Below are positions 16,225-23,828 of a stretch of 32,042 nt of DNA, in pieces. The first letter of the stretch is position 1; each line of letters starts with the position of its first letter. This stretch comes from an uncultured Thermomicrobiales bacterium. Lineage in GTDB: Bacteria; Chloroflexota; Chloroflexia; Thermomicrobiales; UBA6265. The notes under the pieces are model-generated. The model was not told the origin of the DNA. It worked only from the letters and a program-made list of their open reading frames with translations, and did no database searches. A program made the translations under genes and the position numbers. The stretch spans positions 1-32,042 of the forward strand of contig CADCWF010000114.1 of the NCBI GenBank assembly GCA_902806345.1, in the 5' to 3' direction.

Positions 16225-16813
16225 TTACCCCGTGGGAGTTGCCTGGGCGGGGGCATCCCCAGCGACCGTATCGTTGGTGGCGCCGGTCGCCGGGTCGTTC
16301 ACCGTCCCGTCCTGACCCCCGGCGGTGGCGCCCGGGAAGGGAGCGGTGGGTCGGTCGCCACCCGGGAAGAACGGGAACGCCGCGGGACCGCCGTGAAACG
16401 AACCGGGCGGCCCCGGGCCACGGCCCGACGGGCGGCGGCCGCCCGGGAAGCCGAACCGACCGCCGAAACCGAGCGAGAGCGGCGGCGGGGAGCCGCCGAC
16501 CTCGATCACCGCCGCGGAGGGCGCGGCCTCCTCTTCGGTCAGCTCGCCGCTGGCGAACTCGTCGACGGTCCGCTGCTTGAGCGCGTCCCGGATCGCGGCG
16601 TCGACATCGGTGACGGCGATGGCCAGGTGGGCGGCCAGGCTGGCGACGAACCCCTGGTACGCCTCGGCTCGTTCCGACCGAAGCTCGACGAACCGGTCTT
16701 CCAGGGCCGGCTCCTCCTGGGCGACAACCGAGGCGTTGGCGACGCCCCCGCCGCCGCCGCCGGTCGGCCGGTGGGGTGGCCCCGAAGGCGGTCACGAGTG
16801 CGCGGACGGTCGT
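16225..16813 (-). pseudogene. Exported helical protein gene lacking an intact start
   Basis: From about 16765 to the stop at 16225 the minus strand encodes natural-looking protein: GVANASVVAQEEPALEDRF, FVASLAAHLAIAVTDVDAAI, KQRTVDEFASGELTEEEAA, then a Gly/Pro/Phe-rich tail. That frame is closed by a TGA upstream and has no ATG, GTG or TTG before its GTG at 16509, which would delete the helical part. A good GGGAGGAG at 16825-16818 is followed by ACG where ATG is expected (16813-16811). ACG opens a leader-like TVRALVTAFGA in a frame one base off. Start loss plus a one-base shift is the simplest reading. A 16509-start product of 94 residues is the alternative. Family not recognised. Confidence 0.55.
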
Positions 16814-16889
16814 GGCACTCCTCCCGTGGCCCGGTCGTGGGCGGGGCGGTCCACCGTACCGGGGTGCGGAGTCGGATCGCCCGGAACCA

Positions 16890-16939
16890 ACGGTAGGGAG
16901 GCGGCTGGGAGCGGCGGGGGAGGCGGGCAGGAGTCTAGG
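16890..16939 (-). promoter_or_regulatory. Tandem 11-bp repeats, promoter A
   Basis: Four head-to-tail 11-mers at 16890-16933 read on the minus strand as CTCCTGCCCGC, CTCCCCCGCCG, CTCCCAGCCGC and CTCCCTACCGT, preceded by CCTAGA. The 11-bp period with a CTCCC start is how OmpR/PhoB-family regulators bind. The same layout occurs at 18170-18230, and similarity continues downstream through CGTTGGT and GGCGATCCG. The repeats lie about 70 bp before the broken gene at 16225-16813. Confidence 0.75.
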
Positions 16940-17119
16940 GGGGGACGGCCAAGGCAGCCGGTGCCTCGGTGCCGGCCACGGCCGATGGGCCGCCGGGTCC
17001 GAGACTGGAGCCATCGCCCGCCAACCCGATGGGTCCGGCAACGCCGCCGGGTCCGGGTGGGAGGTCCGATCGCTGAGCCGGGCGCCGATGGCTCGGGGCC
17101 GGCGGAACGCCGGTTGCCG

Positions 17120-17857
17120 CTACCGCGCCATCCCGGCGAAGGAGCCGGCGGCGAAGCCGAAGGCGCCGCCGATCAGGGCACCGGCCAGGACGATCGTGCC
17201 GCCGCCGCCATCCGGCTGGATCTGCGGCGCTAGCAACCAGCCGAGGAGCAGGCCGACCAGGACGCCGGCGGCAACCCCGATCGCGGCGCCCCGCCCCGTT
17301 CCGACCGCTCCGGCCCAGTCCGCCTCGCTGCCGTCGAGGGAGTCCTCGGCCATCTGGGCGTAGACCGCGCCGAGGATGCCGCCGTAGACGAGGTGGAGCA
17401 CCAGGTTGCCGAAGATCGGCAGGGGACCCGCCCCGAGTCCGAGGCCGAGGAGGCCACCCCCAGCCAGCGGCAGGCCGACGGCGAGCGAAAGGAGCCAGGG
17501 GACGAGGGCGAAGACCATCCCCTTCCGCCAGCCAGGGCCGCCGAGGGCCGGCTCCGCCCAGCGGGCGTAGACGAGCGCGAACACCCAGCCGACCAGCAGG
17601 TTGAGGCCGATCGCGGCCGCCATCGCGTCGGCCGTCCGTCGCGTCACGGGGTTGTCGCCGAGGGCGGCGAACCAGCGGGCAATCTGGCCCCCGTCGGCGT
17701 CGCCGAGCGCGTTCGTCACCCCGTAGGCGACGGCGATCACCACGGTCATCCCGACGGTCGCCGTGAAGCCGCTGACCACCCCGTTCCGGAGCCACTCGCC
17801 CCGCCGCGCGTCCGTCCGCGCTTGCCACGTGGTTTCCGCGCCGATGTCCTGAGCCAT
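17120..17857 (-). CDS. Multi-pass membrane protein of unknown function
   Basis: A 245-residue integral membrane protein with six to seven hydrophobic, Gly/Ala-rich segments. Examples are FTATVGMTVVIAVAYGV (about 30-46), the stretch around LLVGWVFALVYARW, FALVPWLLSLAVGLPLAGGG, then LHLVYGGILGAVYA and two Gly-rich helices at the C-terminus. The LHLVYGGILGAVYA motif resembles small membrane families of the DUF6789 kind found in Actinobacteria and Chloroflexota; that likeness is tentative. The ATG at 17857 has GAGGAGAG at good spacing. It lies inside the open frame of the upstream kinase but in a different register, and its composition marks it as the true coding frame. The 11-bp repeats at 18170-18224 precede it. 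Confidence 0.82.
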   Translation of the reverse strand: MAQDIGAETTWQARTDARRGEWLRNGVVSGFTATVGMTVVIAVAYGVTNALGDADGGQIARWFAALGDNPVTRRTADAMAAAIGLNLLVGWVFALVYARWAEPALGGPGWRKGMVFALVPWLLSLAVGLPLAGGGLLGLGLGAGPLPIFGNLVLHLVYGGILGAVYAQMAEDSLDGSEADWAGAVGTGRGAAIGVAAGVLVGLLLGWLLAPQIQPDGGGGTIVLAGALIGGAFGFAAGSFAGMAR

Positions 17858-18169
17858 GCCCGCTCTCCTCGACCTTCCCGGGAGCCGCCTGCCGCCGGCG
17901 GTTGAGGCCGCGTCCCGGCGACGCACGCGGGGTCGCGCTCTGTCCCCCGAATCGGTCGCCGGCCGCGCAATCGCCGGTTTGGCCTTCGTTGCTAGGAGGT
18001 ACGCTGGTGAGGCCGCGCCGGATGCGGTGGGGAGAGCGGCCCGCTCCCAACCGATGGCGCGCCGTTCGCCACCGGCACCCAGTCCTCCGCACCACCGATG
18101 GCGCCCGGGGACGAACCATCCTCGGGCGGTCCGTCGCTCCCGGGTGCGTTGCGGATCGCCTGAGACCAA

Positions 18170-18230
18170 CGATAGGGGGCACGGCTGGGAGCAGGCTGGG
18201 AGGCGTGTGGGAGTTCGGCGGGGATCTAGG
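18170..18230 (-). promoter_or_regulatory. Tandem 11-bp repeats, promoter B
   Basis: Five head-to-tail 11-mers at 18170-18224. The clearest read on the minus strand as CTCCCACACGC, CTCCCAGCCTG and CTCCCAGCCGT; CCTAGA lies just upstream, as in promoter A. Downstream, CTATCGTTGGT could supply a -10 element, with regulator-bound repeats taking the place of a -35. The site lies about 45 bp after the conserved end of the kinase and 310 bp before the membrane protein gene. Confidence 0.78.
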
Positions 18231-18273
18231 CCGTCCCCGGGTCGTGCCCGGCAGTGGCCCAGAACGGGGCGGT

Positions 18274-19835
18274 TCAGCGAGCGGGAGGCGGACGGTGAAC
18301 GCCGCCCCCTGCCCAGGTTCGCTCGCCACGGCGACCGCGCCGCTGTGGGCTTCCACCAGCGAGGCGACGATGGCCAGGCCGAGGCCGGTGCCGCCGGTGT
18401 TGCGGGTTCGCCCGGGGTCGGCCCGCCAGAAGCGCTCGAAGATCCTCCCTTGCGCCTCCCGAGGGATGCCCGGCCCCTCGTCGGCGACCTCCAACTCGGC
18501 CTCGTTGCCGACCCTGTGGACGGCGACGCGAACGGGGGTGCCGGCGAGGGTGTGGGTGCGGGCGTTGGACAGGAGGTTGTCGACGACCTGGCGCAGCCGG
18601 ACCGGGTCGCCGAGGACGACGGCCGCCCCCTCCAGCTCCCGCACCAGGGGCCGGTCCGGTTCGACGGCGGCGAAGTCGGCCACCGCCTCGCGGGCGAGGG
18701 CGACGAGGTCGACCGGCTCTCGCTCCAGCACCGGCTGGCGGTCGAGCCGGGCCAGCAGCAGCAAGTCCTCGACTAGCCGGCCCATCCGGCCCGCCTCGGC
18801 CTCGATCCGGCCCATGGCCCGGGCGACCGCCTCCAGGGTCGGCAGGGCGCCCTGGCGGTAGAGCTCGGCATAGCCGCGCAGGGAGGTGAGGGAGGTCCGC
18901 AACTCGTGGGCGGCGTCGGCGACGAAGCGGTGCAGCCGCTCCTCGCTGGCCGCCCGCGCTGCGGCGGCGCGCTCGATCTGGCCGAGCATCTCGTTCAGCG
19001 CCGTCCCCAGCCGCCCCAGCTCGGTCCGAGGGTCGGCGTCCGGCACCCGCCGCCCGAGGTCGCCGCCGGCGATGCCCGCCGCGGTCTCGATCATCCGGTC
19101 GACCGGGCGGAGGCCGGCCCGGATCAGCCACCAGCTCGCCAACGACGCCAGGGCCAGGGCCGCGACCGCGGCGGCGGCGACTGACCGCATGACGTGGGCG
19201 ATGGCGTCATCGACCGCCGAGAGCGGCGCCGCGGTGACGAACGTCGTCCCGTCGGGGCGTCGTTCGACGAGCGCCCGGTAGGCGAGATCCCCGTCGGCGG
19301 ACCGGAGGGTGACAATCCCCTCCCTCTCTCCCCGGTCTGATCGAGAGGCTGCCCGCAGGGCTGGGAGGGGATCGGGCGCGTCGGGGTAGCCGGAGGGGTC
19401 GGCGTCGAGGAGCGTGCCGTCCGGGGCGACAACCAGGCGCGCGATCGGGCGCTCGTAGGGATCGGCGTCCGCGGCGTCGGGATCGCCGCCCGCTGTCGGC
19501 GTGGCGGCGATCCCGGCGGCGCCGTCCCGGCTGGGCGTTGCGGGCGGAGCCTCGCCGCCGTAGGGGCCGTCCCCGAGTCCCGGGTCTTGCCCGCCACGGT
19601 CCGGGCCGTGCTCGTCGCCGTCGTCGCCCCGGCCGTCCTCGTCGTCGCCGTACGGGCCGCTGGCGCCCCCGTGCCGTCCGGGTGGCCCGAGGCGCTCGGT
19701 CGCCGCCAGCACCCGGGCGTCAACCTGCTCGACCAGCGTCGCCCGGGTGGTACCGACGATGGCCACGCCGAGCAGGGCGAAGGTGACGAGCAGCAGCAGG
19801 GCGATCCCGATCGTCAGCCTGGCACGGATGCTCAC
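18274..19835 (-). CDS. HAMP-type membrane sensor histidine kinase (reading frame lacks its stop)
   Basis: Conserved part of 520 residues: TM1 (8-28), extracytoplasmic sensor (about 30-215) with a Gly/Asp-rich acidic patch (62-90, e.g. YGDDEDGRGDDGDEHG), TM2 (218-240), HAMP, HisKA with FVADAAHELRTSLTSLRGY (His310; the usual Pro after Thr is Ser) and HATPase_c (DNLLSNA, DEGPGIP, FERFW, GGTGLGLAIV). It starts at GTG 19835 with GAGGGA upstream. After the last strand (TVRLPLA) the frame does not stop but stays open to 16935, 446 codons through the next gene. A TGA at 18276-18274 is one base out of frame, exactly where relatives end. It is the likely partner of the response regulator at 20236-20973. 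Confidence 0.85.
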
Positions 19836-20235
19836 GTGGCGTCCCTCGGGCGGGGCCGCGGGCGGCGCTGCGCGCAGCGACGCGGCTCGACGATCCGGAG
19901 GCGCTCCCTGCCTGCCCGTCCTTGGGCAACGGAACCCGGGCAATTGGTTCGCCTACCCCGATGTCCCGACCCCCCGTCATCGGGAGGGAACGCGAAGAAT
20001 CCCCGGCGCGGCGGCGTCCGTGACGTCAAGGTCGCGGTCGGAGAGCAAGCCTTCGCTTTGTTCAGGATGACGAAGGGTGTGCCGTCAGCGCGAACACCCG
20101 TCGGTCATCCGGATCGGATACCACCGCCTTCGGTCAGGGACAGGCGTTCGGGAAGCTTGGCCGTGTTGCCGGTGACGACGGTCCCCTCCCCCGAGCAGGA
20201 GGGGCCGACGGCGCGGCGCTGGGAGCTCCGAACCG
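19836..20235. other. 400-bp spacer between response regulator and kinase
   Basis: I see no gene here. A hairpin (CCCCTCC 20183-20189 with GGAGGGG 20198-20204, 8-nt loop) lies 32 bp after the response-regulator stop and may attenuate or end that transcript. A palindrome, GCTGCGCGCAGC, occurs at 19866-19877. A repeat-like word is annotated separately at 20050-20072. The spacer is unusual, since regulator and kinase genes normally overlap or abut. Confidence 0.45.
20050..20072. repeat. Possible copy of a widespread REP-like word
   Basis: CCTTCGCTTTGTTCAGGATG followed by ACG closely resembles the intergenic word CCTTCGCTTCGCTCAGGATGAC that I recall from many bacterial genomes of this general type. 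Only one degenerate copy is in the window, so the call rests on recollection of that word. Confidence 0.35.
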
Positions 20236-20973
20236 TCACGGCACGGCCTGGCCGTGGCCCGCGTCCGGGTCCGGGCTCCGCAAGGCGTAGCCGAAGCCGC
20301 GGACGGTGCGGATCAGGTGGGCGTCGCGGTCGTCCAGCTTGCGGCGCAGGTAGCTGACGTAGGTCTCGACGGCGGCCGGGTCGCCGGCGAACCCGTAGTC
20401 CCAGACGTGCTCCAGGATCTGGTGCTTGGAGAAGACGCGGTCGCGGTTGAGCATCAGGTAGCGGAGCAGCCGGTACTCGGTCGGCGAGAGCGCCAGCTCG
20501 ACCCCGCCGCGCCAGACCCGGTGGGCGTCCTCGTCGAGCGTCAGGTCGCCGACGGCGAGCCGGGCCGGCTCGGCTGTGGAGCCGCGGCGGCGGCGCAGCA
20601 CCGCCTCGACCCGCAGCAGCAGCTCCTCCAGGCTGAACGGCTTGGTCAGGTAGTCGTCGCCGCCGCCGCCGAAGCCGGCCCGCTTGTCGGCGGGGTCGTC
20701 GCGGGCGGTCAGGAAGATGACCGGGGTCGCGTCGCCGCCGGCGCGCAGCTTCCGGCAGAGGGCGAAACCGTCGAGGTCGGGCAGCATCACGTCGAGCACG
20801 ATCAGGCGCGGGTTGGCGGTCCGGGCGGCGGCGAGCGCCTCGCCGCCGCTGGCCGCCTCGGCCACCTCGTAGCCGCGGAACCGGAGGGCGGTCGCGACCA
20901 GCTCGCGGATCGGCTCCTCGTCCTCGACGACCAGGATCGTCTGGCCCTCGGTCGGGCCGGCGGCGGCCGTCAT
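20236..20973 (-). CDS. OmpR/PhoB-family response regulator
   Basis: A 245-residue two-domain regulator. The receiver domain (about 10-125) has the acidic pair in VVEDEEP, the phosphoacceptor Asp in LIVLDVMLPDLDG, the switch Thr in IFLTARDD and Lys in DDYLTKPFSLEELLLRVE. The winged-helix Trans_reg_C domain (about 140-235) has LSPTEYRLLRYLMLNRDRVF, VETYVSYLRRKLDD and IRTVRGFGYALR. It is the likely phosphotransfer partner of the HAMP kinase at 18274-19835. Proteins of this family bind 11-bp direct repeats, which occur at two downstream promoters. The ATG at 20973 overlaps the stop of the upstream small membrane gene (ATGA), so translation is coupled. Confidence 0.95.
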   Translation of the reverse strand: MTAAAGPTEGQTILVVEDEEPIRELVATALRFRGYEVAEAASGGEALAAARTANPRLIVLDVMLPDLDGFALCRKLRAGGDATPVIFLTARDDPADKRAGFGGGGDDYLTKPFSLEELLLRVEAVLRRRRGSTAEPARLAVGDLTLDEDAHRVWRGGVELALSPTEYRLLRYLMLNRDRVFSKHQILEHVWDYGFAGDPAAVETYVSYLRRKLDDRDAHLIRTVRGFGYALRSPDPDAGHGQAVP

Positions 20974-21206
20974 GGCGCCGCGGTCCCGACGGCCGGCGCG
21001 AGCCCCTCTGGCGTGGCGTCGCGCGTACTCAATCCCGGCAAGCCGGCGAAGGGCGTCAGCGTCGTCGAGACGCGGGTCGGCTCCGCCTGCCCCGGCAGCC
21101 GGCCCGCCTGCCCCGCCAGCGAAAGGGCGAAGGCGACCGCGGCGAGGAGGAGGACGAGCGCGACGAGGACGATCGTGCGGCGGCGGCGGCGGGCGGCAAG
21201 TTCCAC
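20970..21206 (-). CDS. Small single-pass membrane protein coupled to the response regulator
   Basis: A 78-residue protein starting at GTG 21206. A very basic N-terminus (MELAARRRRR) is followed by one transmembrane segment (TIVLVALVLLLAAVAFALSL, about 11-30) and a Pro/Thr/Gly-rich extracytoplasmic tail. It matches no family I know. Support comes from the textbook positive-inside anchor and a 4-base overlap with the response regulator start. That position suggests it could be an accessory sensor or anchor for the two-component system; this is inference. The start codon is followed 12 bp upstream by the stem-loop repeat at 21218-21300. No strong Shine-Dalgarno is visible. Confidence 0.6.
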   Translation of the reverse strand: MELAARRRRRTIVLVALVLLLAAVAFALSLAGQAGRLPGQAEPTRVSTTLTPFAGLPGLSTRDATPEGLAPAVGTAAP

Positions 21207-21217
21207 GTCGGTGCTCC

Positions 21218-21300
21218 CGGATAGGGGATAAGGCGTAGAGGATAGGCGAGACGGGTGGCGGCAACGACGCGTCGTTCTCCTATCCCCTACGCCCTATCCG
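21218..21300. repeat. GGATAGGG/CCTATCC stem-loop repeat, copy 2
   Basis: The left arm (21218-21246) begins CGGATAGGGGATAAGGCGTA. The right arm (21279-21300) is its complement apart from a 7-nt insertion in the left arm: CCTATCCCC, TACG, CCCTATCCG. The words GGCGTAG, GGATAGG and CCTATCC are shared with copy 1 at 7878-7955. The element directly abuts the YceI stop codon at 21302 and ends 12 bp before the small membrane gene. Confidence 0.7.
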
Positions 21301-21301
21301 C

Positions 21302-22054
21302 TCACGACGCGCGGCGGGCCGAGAGGTCGATCTCGAGGCGGACCGTCTCGTCGAGCGAAACGACGATCTGAACCCGTGGCGGCTCGATCGCGAACTCCGG
21401 CATCTCGAATTCCGTCACGGCGGTGCCGGTCAGGGTTTCGCCCTCCAGGGTCGCGGTCGTTTCCCAGGCGACGAGCCGGGTGGCGTCCTTCAGGGTCAGG
21501 TCGCCGAGCAGGGTGAAGGTCGTCTCCTCGCCCTCGACGAGGGGGCCGTCGAGCCCCTCGACCCCGCGCAGGACGAAGGTCGCCAGCGGGAAGGTCTCGG
21601 TCTGGAGGGTGTTCTGGTAGAGGTAGTTGTCGCGGCGAGCGCTGTCGCTCTGGAGGGTGCGGAGGTCGACGTCGAAGCGGGAGCAGGGCACCGGCAGGCC
21701 GTCCTCGCCGAGGAGGATGGCGCCGAGCATCGCCCGGGTCTCGCCGACCGCCTCGGTGACGCCGACGGTGGCCAGCTCCTCGGCGACGCGGTAGCGGGTG
21801 GCCGACTCCTCGGGCACGATCTGGTAGGCGACGGCGCCCTCGACGGTCGGCATCTCGCCGAGCTCCGGGACCTCGCACTCGACCAGTTCCGGCGCCGTTT
21901 CCAGGACGCCGATCTCGGACGCGGGCGGGGTGGCCTCCTGAGCGAACGCCGAGCCGGGGATGGCCGCGGTCAGCGCGAGCATCGCGGCCGGGACGGCGGC
22001 GTGGAGTATGGCGCGGCGCGGGTGGTGGTTCGATCGGGGTTGGGATCGGGGCAT
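21302..22054 (-). CDS. YceI family secreted lipid-binding protein
   Basis: A 250-residue exported protein. A signal peptide (residues 1 to about 39, ending GSAFA before QE) and a short acidic linker precede a YceI lipocalin-like beta-barrel. The markers are YRVAEELATVGVTEAVGETR, SRFDVDLRTLQSDSARRDNY, FPLATFVLRGV, LLGDLTLKDATR and FEMPEFAIEPP. YceI proteins bind polyisoprenoid chains (for example ubiquinone-8) in a hydrophobic cavity outside the membrane; the ligand here is unknown. The ATG at 22054 has a near-perfect AGGAGGAG. The gene may be transcribed alone or into the small membrane/response-regulator genes downstream, since only the stem-loop repeat separates them. Confidence 0.9.
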   Translation of the reverse strand: MPRSQPRSNHHPRRAILHAAVPAAMLALTAAIPGSAFAQEATPPASEIGVLETAPELVECEVPELGEMPTVEGAVAYQIVPEESATRYRVAEELATVGVTEAVGETRAMLGAILLGEDGLPVPCSRFDVDLRTLQSDSARRDNYLYQNTLQTETFPLATFVLRGVEGLDGPLVEGEETTFTLLGDLTLKDATRLVAWETTATLEGETLTGTAVTEFEMPEFAIEPPRVQIVVSLDETVRLEIDLSARRAS

Positions 22055-22420
22055 CGGTCGCTCCTCCTGGTGGCTCAACGGCAGGCTGCTGGCAAACGGG
22101 CAGCGCCCCCGGCGCGAGGCGAGCCTGGAACGGTTCCTCGACCGGCCCTCCCACCATAGCCGGCGACGCTCCGACTTGCCTCGGCGTTTCCGGTGCGTTT
22201 GCTGGGAACCGTGACCGGCCGGTGCCGAGCGCTACCGAGGATTCCACGCAACCCGCGGCGGCGGCGGGTGCGAACCGTCGACTCAGGACGCGGAGTGCCT
22301 CGGGTGGCGCCGAGCGGGGGTCATCACCTCGTTGTCCGCCACCGACTCGGCGGGATTCCAGGCAGGATGCAGCGAAGCGAAGACGAGCGAGAACGACGAA
22401 CCGCGGACCCGCTTGTCCGC
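22055..22420. other. 366-bp spacer between MarR and YceI genes
   Basis: No protein-like frame on either strand. The YceI ribosome binding site is at its left end. A TATGGT word at about 22154 (minus) could be a weak -10, but I could not identify a convincing -35. Nothing else is seen. Confidence 0.4.
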
Positions 22421-22882
22421 TCAGCCCGGGTCCGGTCCTGATTCAGGTCCCGGTTCCGACCCGGCGAGCGCTTGGGCGCAGCGGCGCAGCGCGTCGCGGA
22501 GCCGGTCCCGTTCCGGCGCCTCGAACCCCCGGAGCATCCGCGCCTCGACCTCGTTGACGACCACGTGCGCGGCCGCCAGCCTCGTTCGACCGATATCGGT
22601 GAGCGCCAGCCGGACCACCCGCCGGTCGTCCCCGCCCGGCCGCCGCGCGACCAGCCCGGCCGCCTCCAGCTTCGCCACGATATCGGTCATCGTCTGGGGG
22701 GTCACGAACGCGCGACGGGCCAGTTCGGCGCCGGAGATCGGCCCGCCCGTCTCCAGGGCGGTCAAGGCGGCGTACTGGGCGGTCGTCAGGCCGTGGGGCC
22801 GGAGGGCGGCGTCCATGGCGATGCGCAACGCCTGCTGCGCCTGCTTGAGCGCGTATCCGACCCGTTCGTCCGTCCTCGCCAT
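22421..22882 (-). CDS. MarR family transcriptional regulator
   Basis: A 153-residue winged-helix regulator. QAQQALRIAMDAALRPHGLT is the dimerisation helix, TAQYAALTALETGG and SGAELARRAFVTPQTMTDIV form the helix-turn-helix (recognition helix VTPQTMTDIVAKLE), and RRPGGDDRRVVRLALTDIG is the wing with the typical DxR. The acidic/Pro tail is unremarkable. The ATG at 22882 follows AAGGGGGTGAGG; a GTG two codons earlier is also possible. It is divergent from a small monooxygenase gene across about 90 bp containing two copies of one palindrome. That arrangement is standard for a MarR repressor controlling itself and its neighbour. The effector is probably a phenolic or other aromatic compound, by family analogy only. 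Confidence 0.93.
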   Translation of the reverse strand: MARTDERVGYALKQAQQALRIAMDAALRPHGLTTAQYAALTALETGGPISGAELARRAFVTPQTMTDIVAKLEAAGLVARRPGGDDRRVVRLALTDIGRTRLAAAHVVVNEVEARMLRGFEAPERDRLRDALRRCAQALAGSEPGPESGPDPG

Positions 22883-22901
22883 CCTCACCCCCTTGCCATG
22901 T

Positions 22902-22949
22902 TATCAGGTTCCTGATAGATTGACGGCATCATCAGGTTCCTGATGATGC
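22902..22949. promoter_or_regulatory. Two MarR operators in the divergent promoter region
   Basis: Palindrome 1 (22902-22917) is TATCAGG-TT-CCTGATA. Palindrome 2 (22926-22949) has 11-bp arms GCATCATCAGG and CCTGATGATGC around TT. The shared core is ATCAGGTTCCTGAT, and the centres are 28 bp apart. TTGACG (22920-22925) between them could be the -35 of the plus-strand gene. Both divergent genes would be blocked when the sites are occupied. Confidence 0.85.
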
Positions 22950-22972
22950 CGAGGACGCGAACGGAGGGTGTC

Positions 22973-23338
22973 ATGACCACCATCGATCCGAGCGCCGATG
23001 TCGTCACGCTGATCAACGTTTTCACCGTCGCGCCGGAGAACCAGCAGCAGCTCCTCGACGTCCTGACCGAGGCGACCACGTCGGTCGTCGCCGCAATGCC
23101 CGGCTTCGTCTCGGCCAATTTCCACCGGAGCCTGGACGGCACCCGCGTAACCAATTACGCCCAGTGGCGTTCCCGCGAGGATCTGGAGGCGATGCTTGCC
23201 CACCCGACCACTGCCGCCCACCTGCGGGAGGCGGCGTCGATCGCGATCGGGTTCGAGCCGCACCTCTACGAGGTCACGGCCGCGTTCGTCACCGGCGCGG
23301 CACCGACCACCCGGTCGGAGGGAGCAAGCGCCTCGTAG
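22973..23338 (+). CDS. Antibiotic biosynthesis monooxygenase (ABM) domain protein
   Basis: A 121-residue dimeric alpha+beta barrel protein of the ABM superfamily. [20 protein letters not shown] is the first strand and helix, [18 protein letters not shown] the central hairpin, and [18 protein letters not shown] the characteristic W/R segment followed by the second helix. Members are cofactor-free oxygenases, often acting on quinols or aromatic polyketides, but some are only binding proteins. The ATG at 22973 has GGAGGG at ideal spacing. Divergent from and probably repressed by the MarR regulator, it may detoxify the compound that regulator senses (inference). Its 3' end overlaps the tail of the broken HxlR gene on the other strand. 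Confidence 0.9.
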   Translation: MTTIDPSADVVTLINVFTVAPENQQQLLDVLTEATTSVVAAMPGFVSANFHRSLDGTRVTNYAQWRSREDLEAMLAHPTTAAHLREAASIAIGFEPHLYEVTAAFVTGAAPTTRSEGASAS

Positions 23339-23636
23339 CGGACGCCCCACTCAAGCCTCCCCTGCAGGACCGGTTCGAGGGAGCGGCCGAGGGGGTCAGG
23401 AAGTATTCCACCTTCGGCGGTACCTCCCGCTGGACCTCGCGGTGGACGATGCCGACGCGCTCCAGCTCGCGCAGTTGCCGGGTCAACATCTACTGGGTGG
23501 CGGTTGACACCCGGCGCCGGAACTCGCCGAAGCGGCAGGTGCTGCCGAACAGGTCGTAGAGGTTCAGCAACATCCGCTTGCCACCGATCACGGCCGAGGT
23601 CGCCTCGATGGGGCACCGGTCGAGCTGCTCGATCAC
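23266..23636 (-). pseudogene. HxlR family regulator with nonsense codon and frameshift
   Basis: From the GTG at 23636 (AGGAG upstream) the frame gives IEQLDRCPIEATSAVIGGKR and STCRFGEFRRRV. It then hits TAG at 23492-23490 and continues in the same frame as [20 protein letters not shown] and [13 protein letters not shown]. Relatives have a Lys codon (AAG) at the TAG position, in VTQKMLTRQL, so one A-to-T change explains it. At 23391-23395 a run of G's (C's in the gene) is one base short. The next frame supplies the expected [19 protein letters not shown]. With two independent lesions the gene is inactive. HxlR proteins are winged-helix regulators responding to quinones or aldehydes. Confidence 0.87.
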
Positions 23637-23828
23637 CGCCGGTCTCCTCGCTTCCGTCCTGGATGACGGGGGGGACAAAGGGACCGATTGCCCGGTGTCC
23701 AAACACGAGGAATTCCGGGGGGGTCTGTTGCGCGCCCCCGGATCCCCCACGTTGGCCGACCAACAGGGTCGCCGGAAAAGGTGTCGGGGATGGGGGGCAC
23801 TGCGGCAAGCGCGCCGTGGAGCGCGCTG

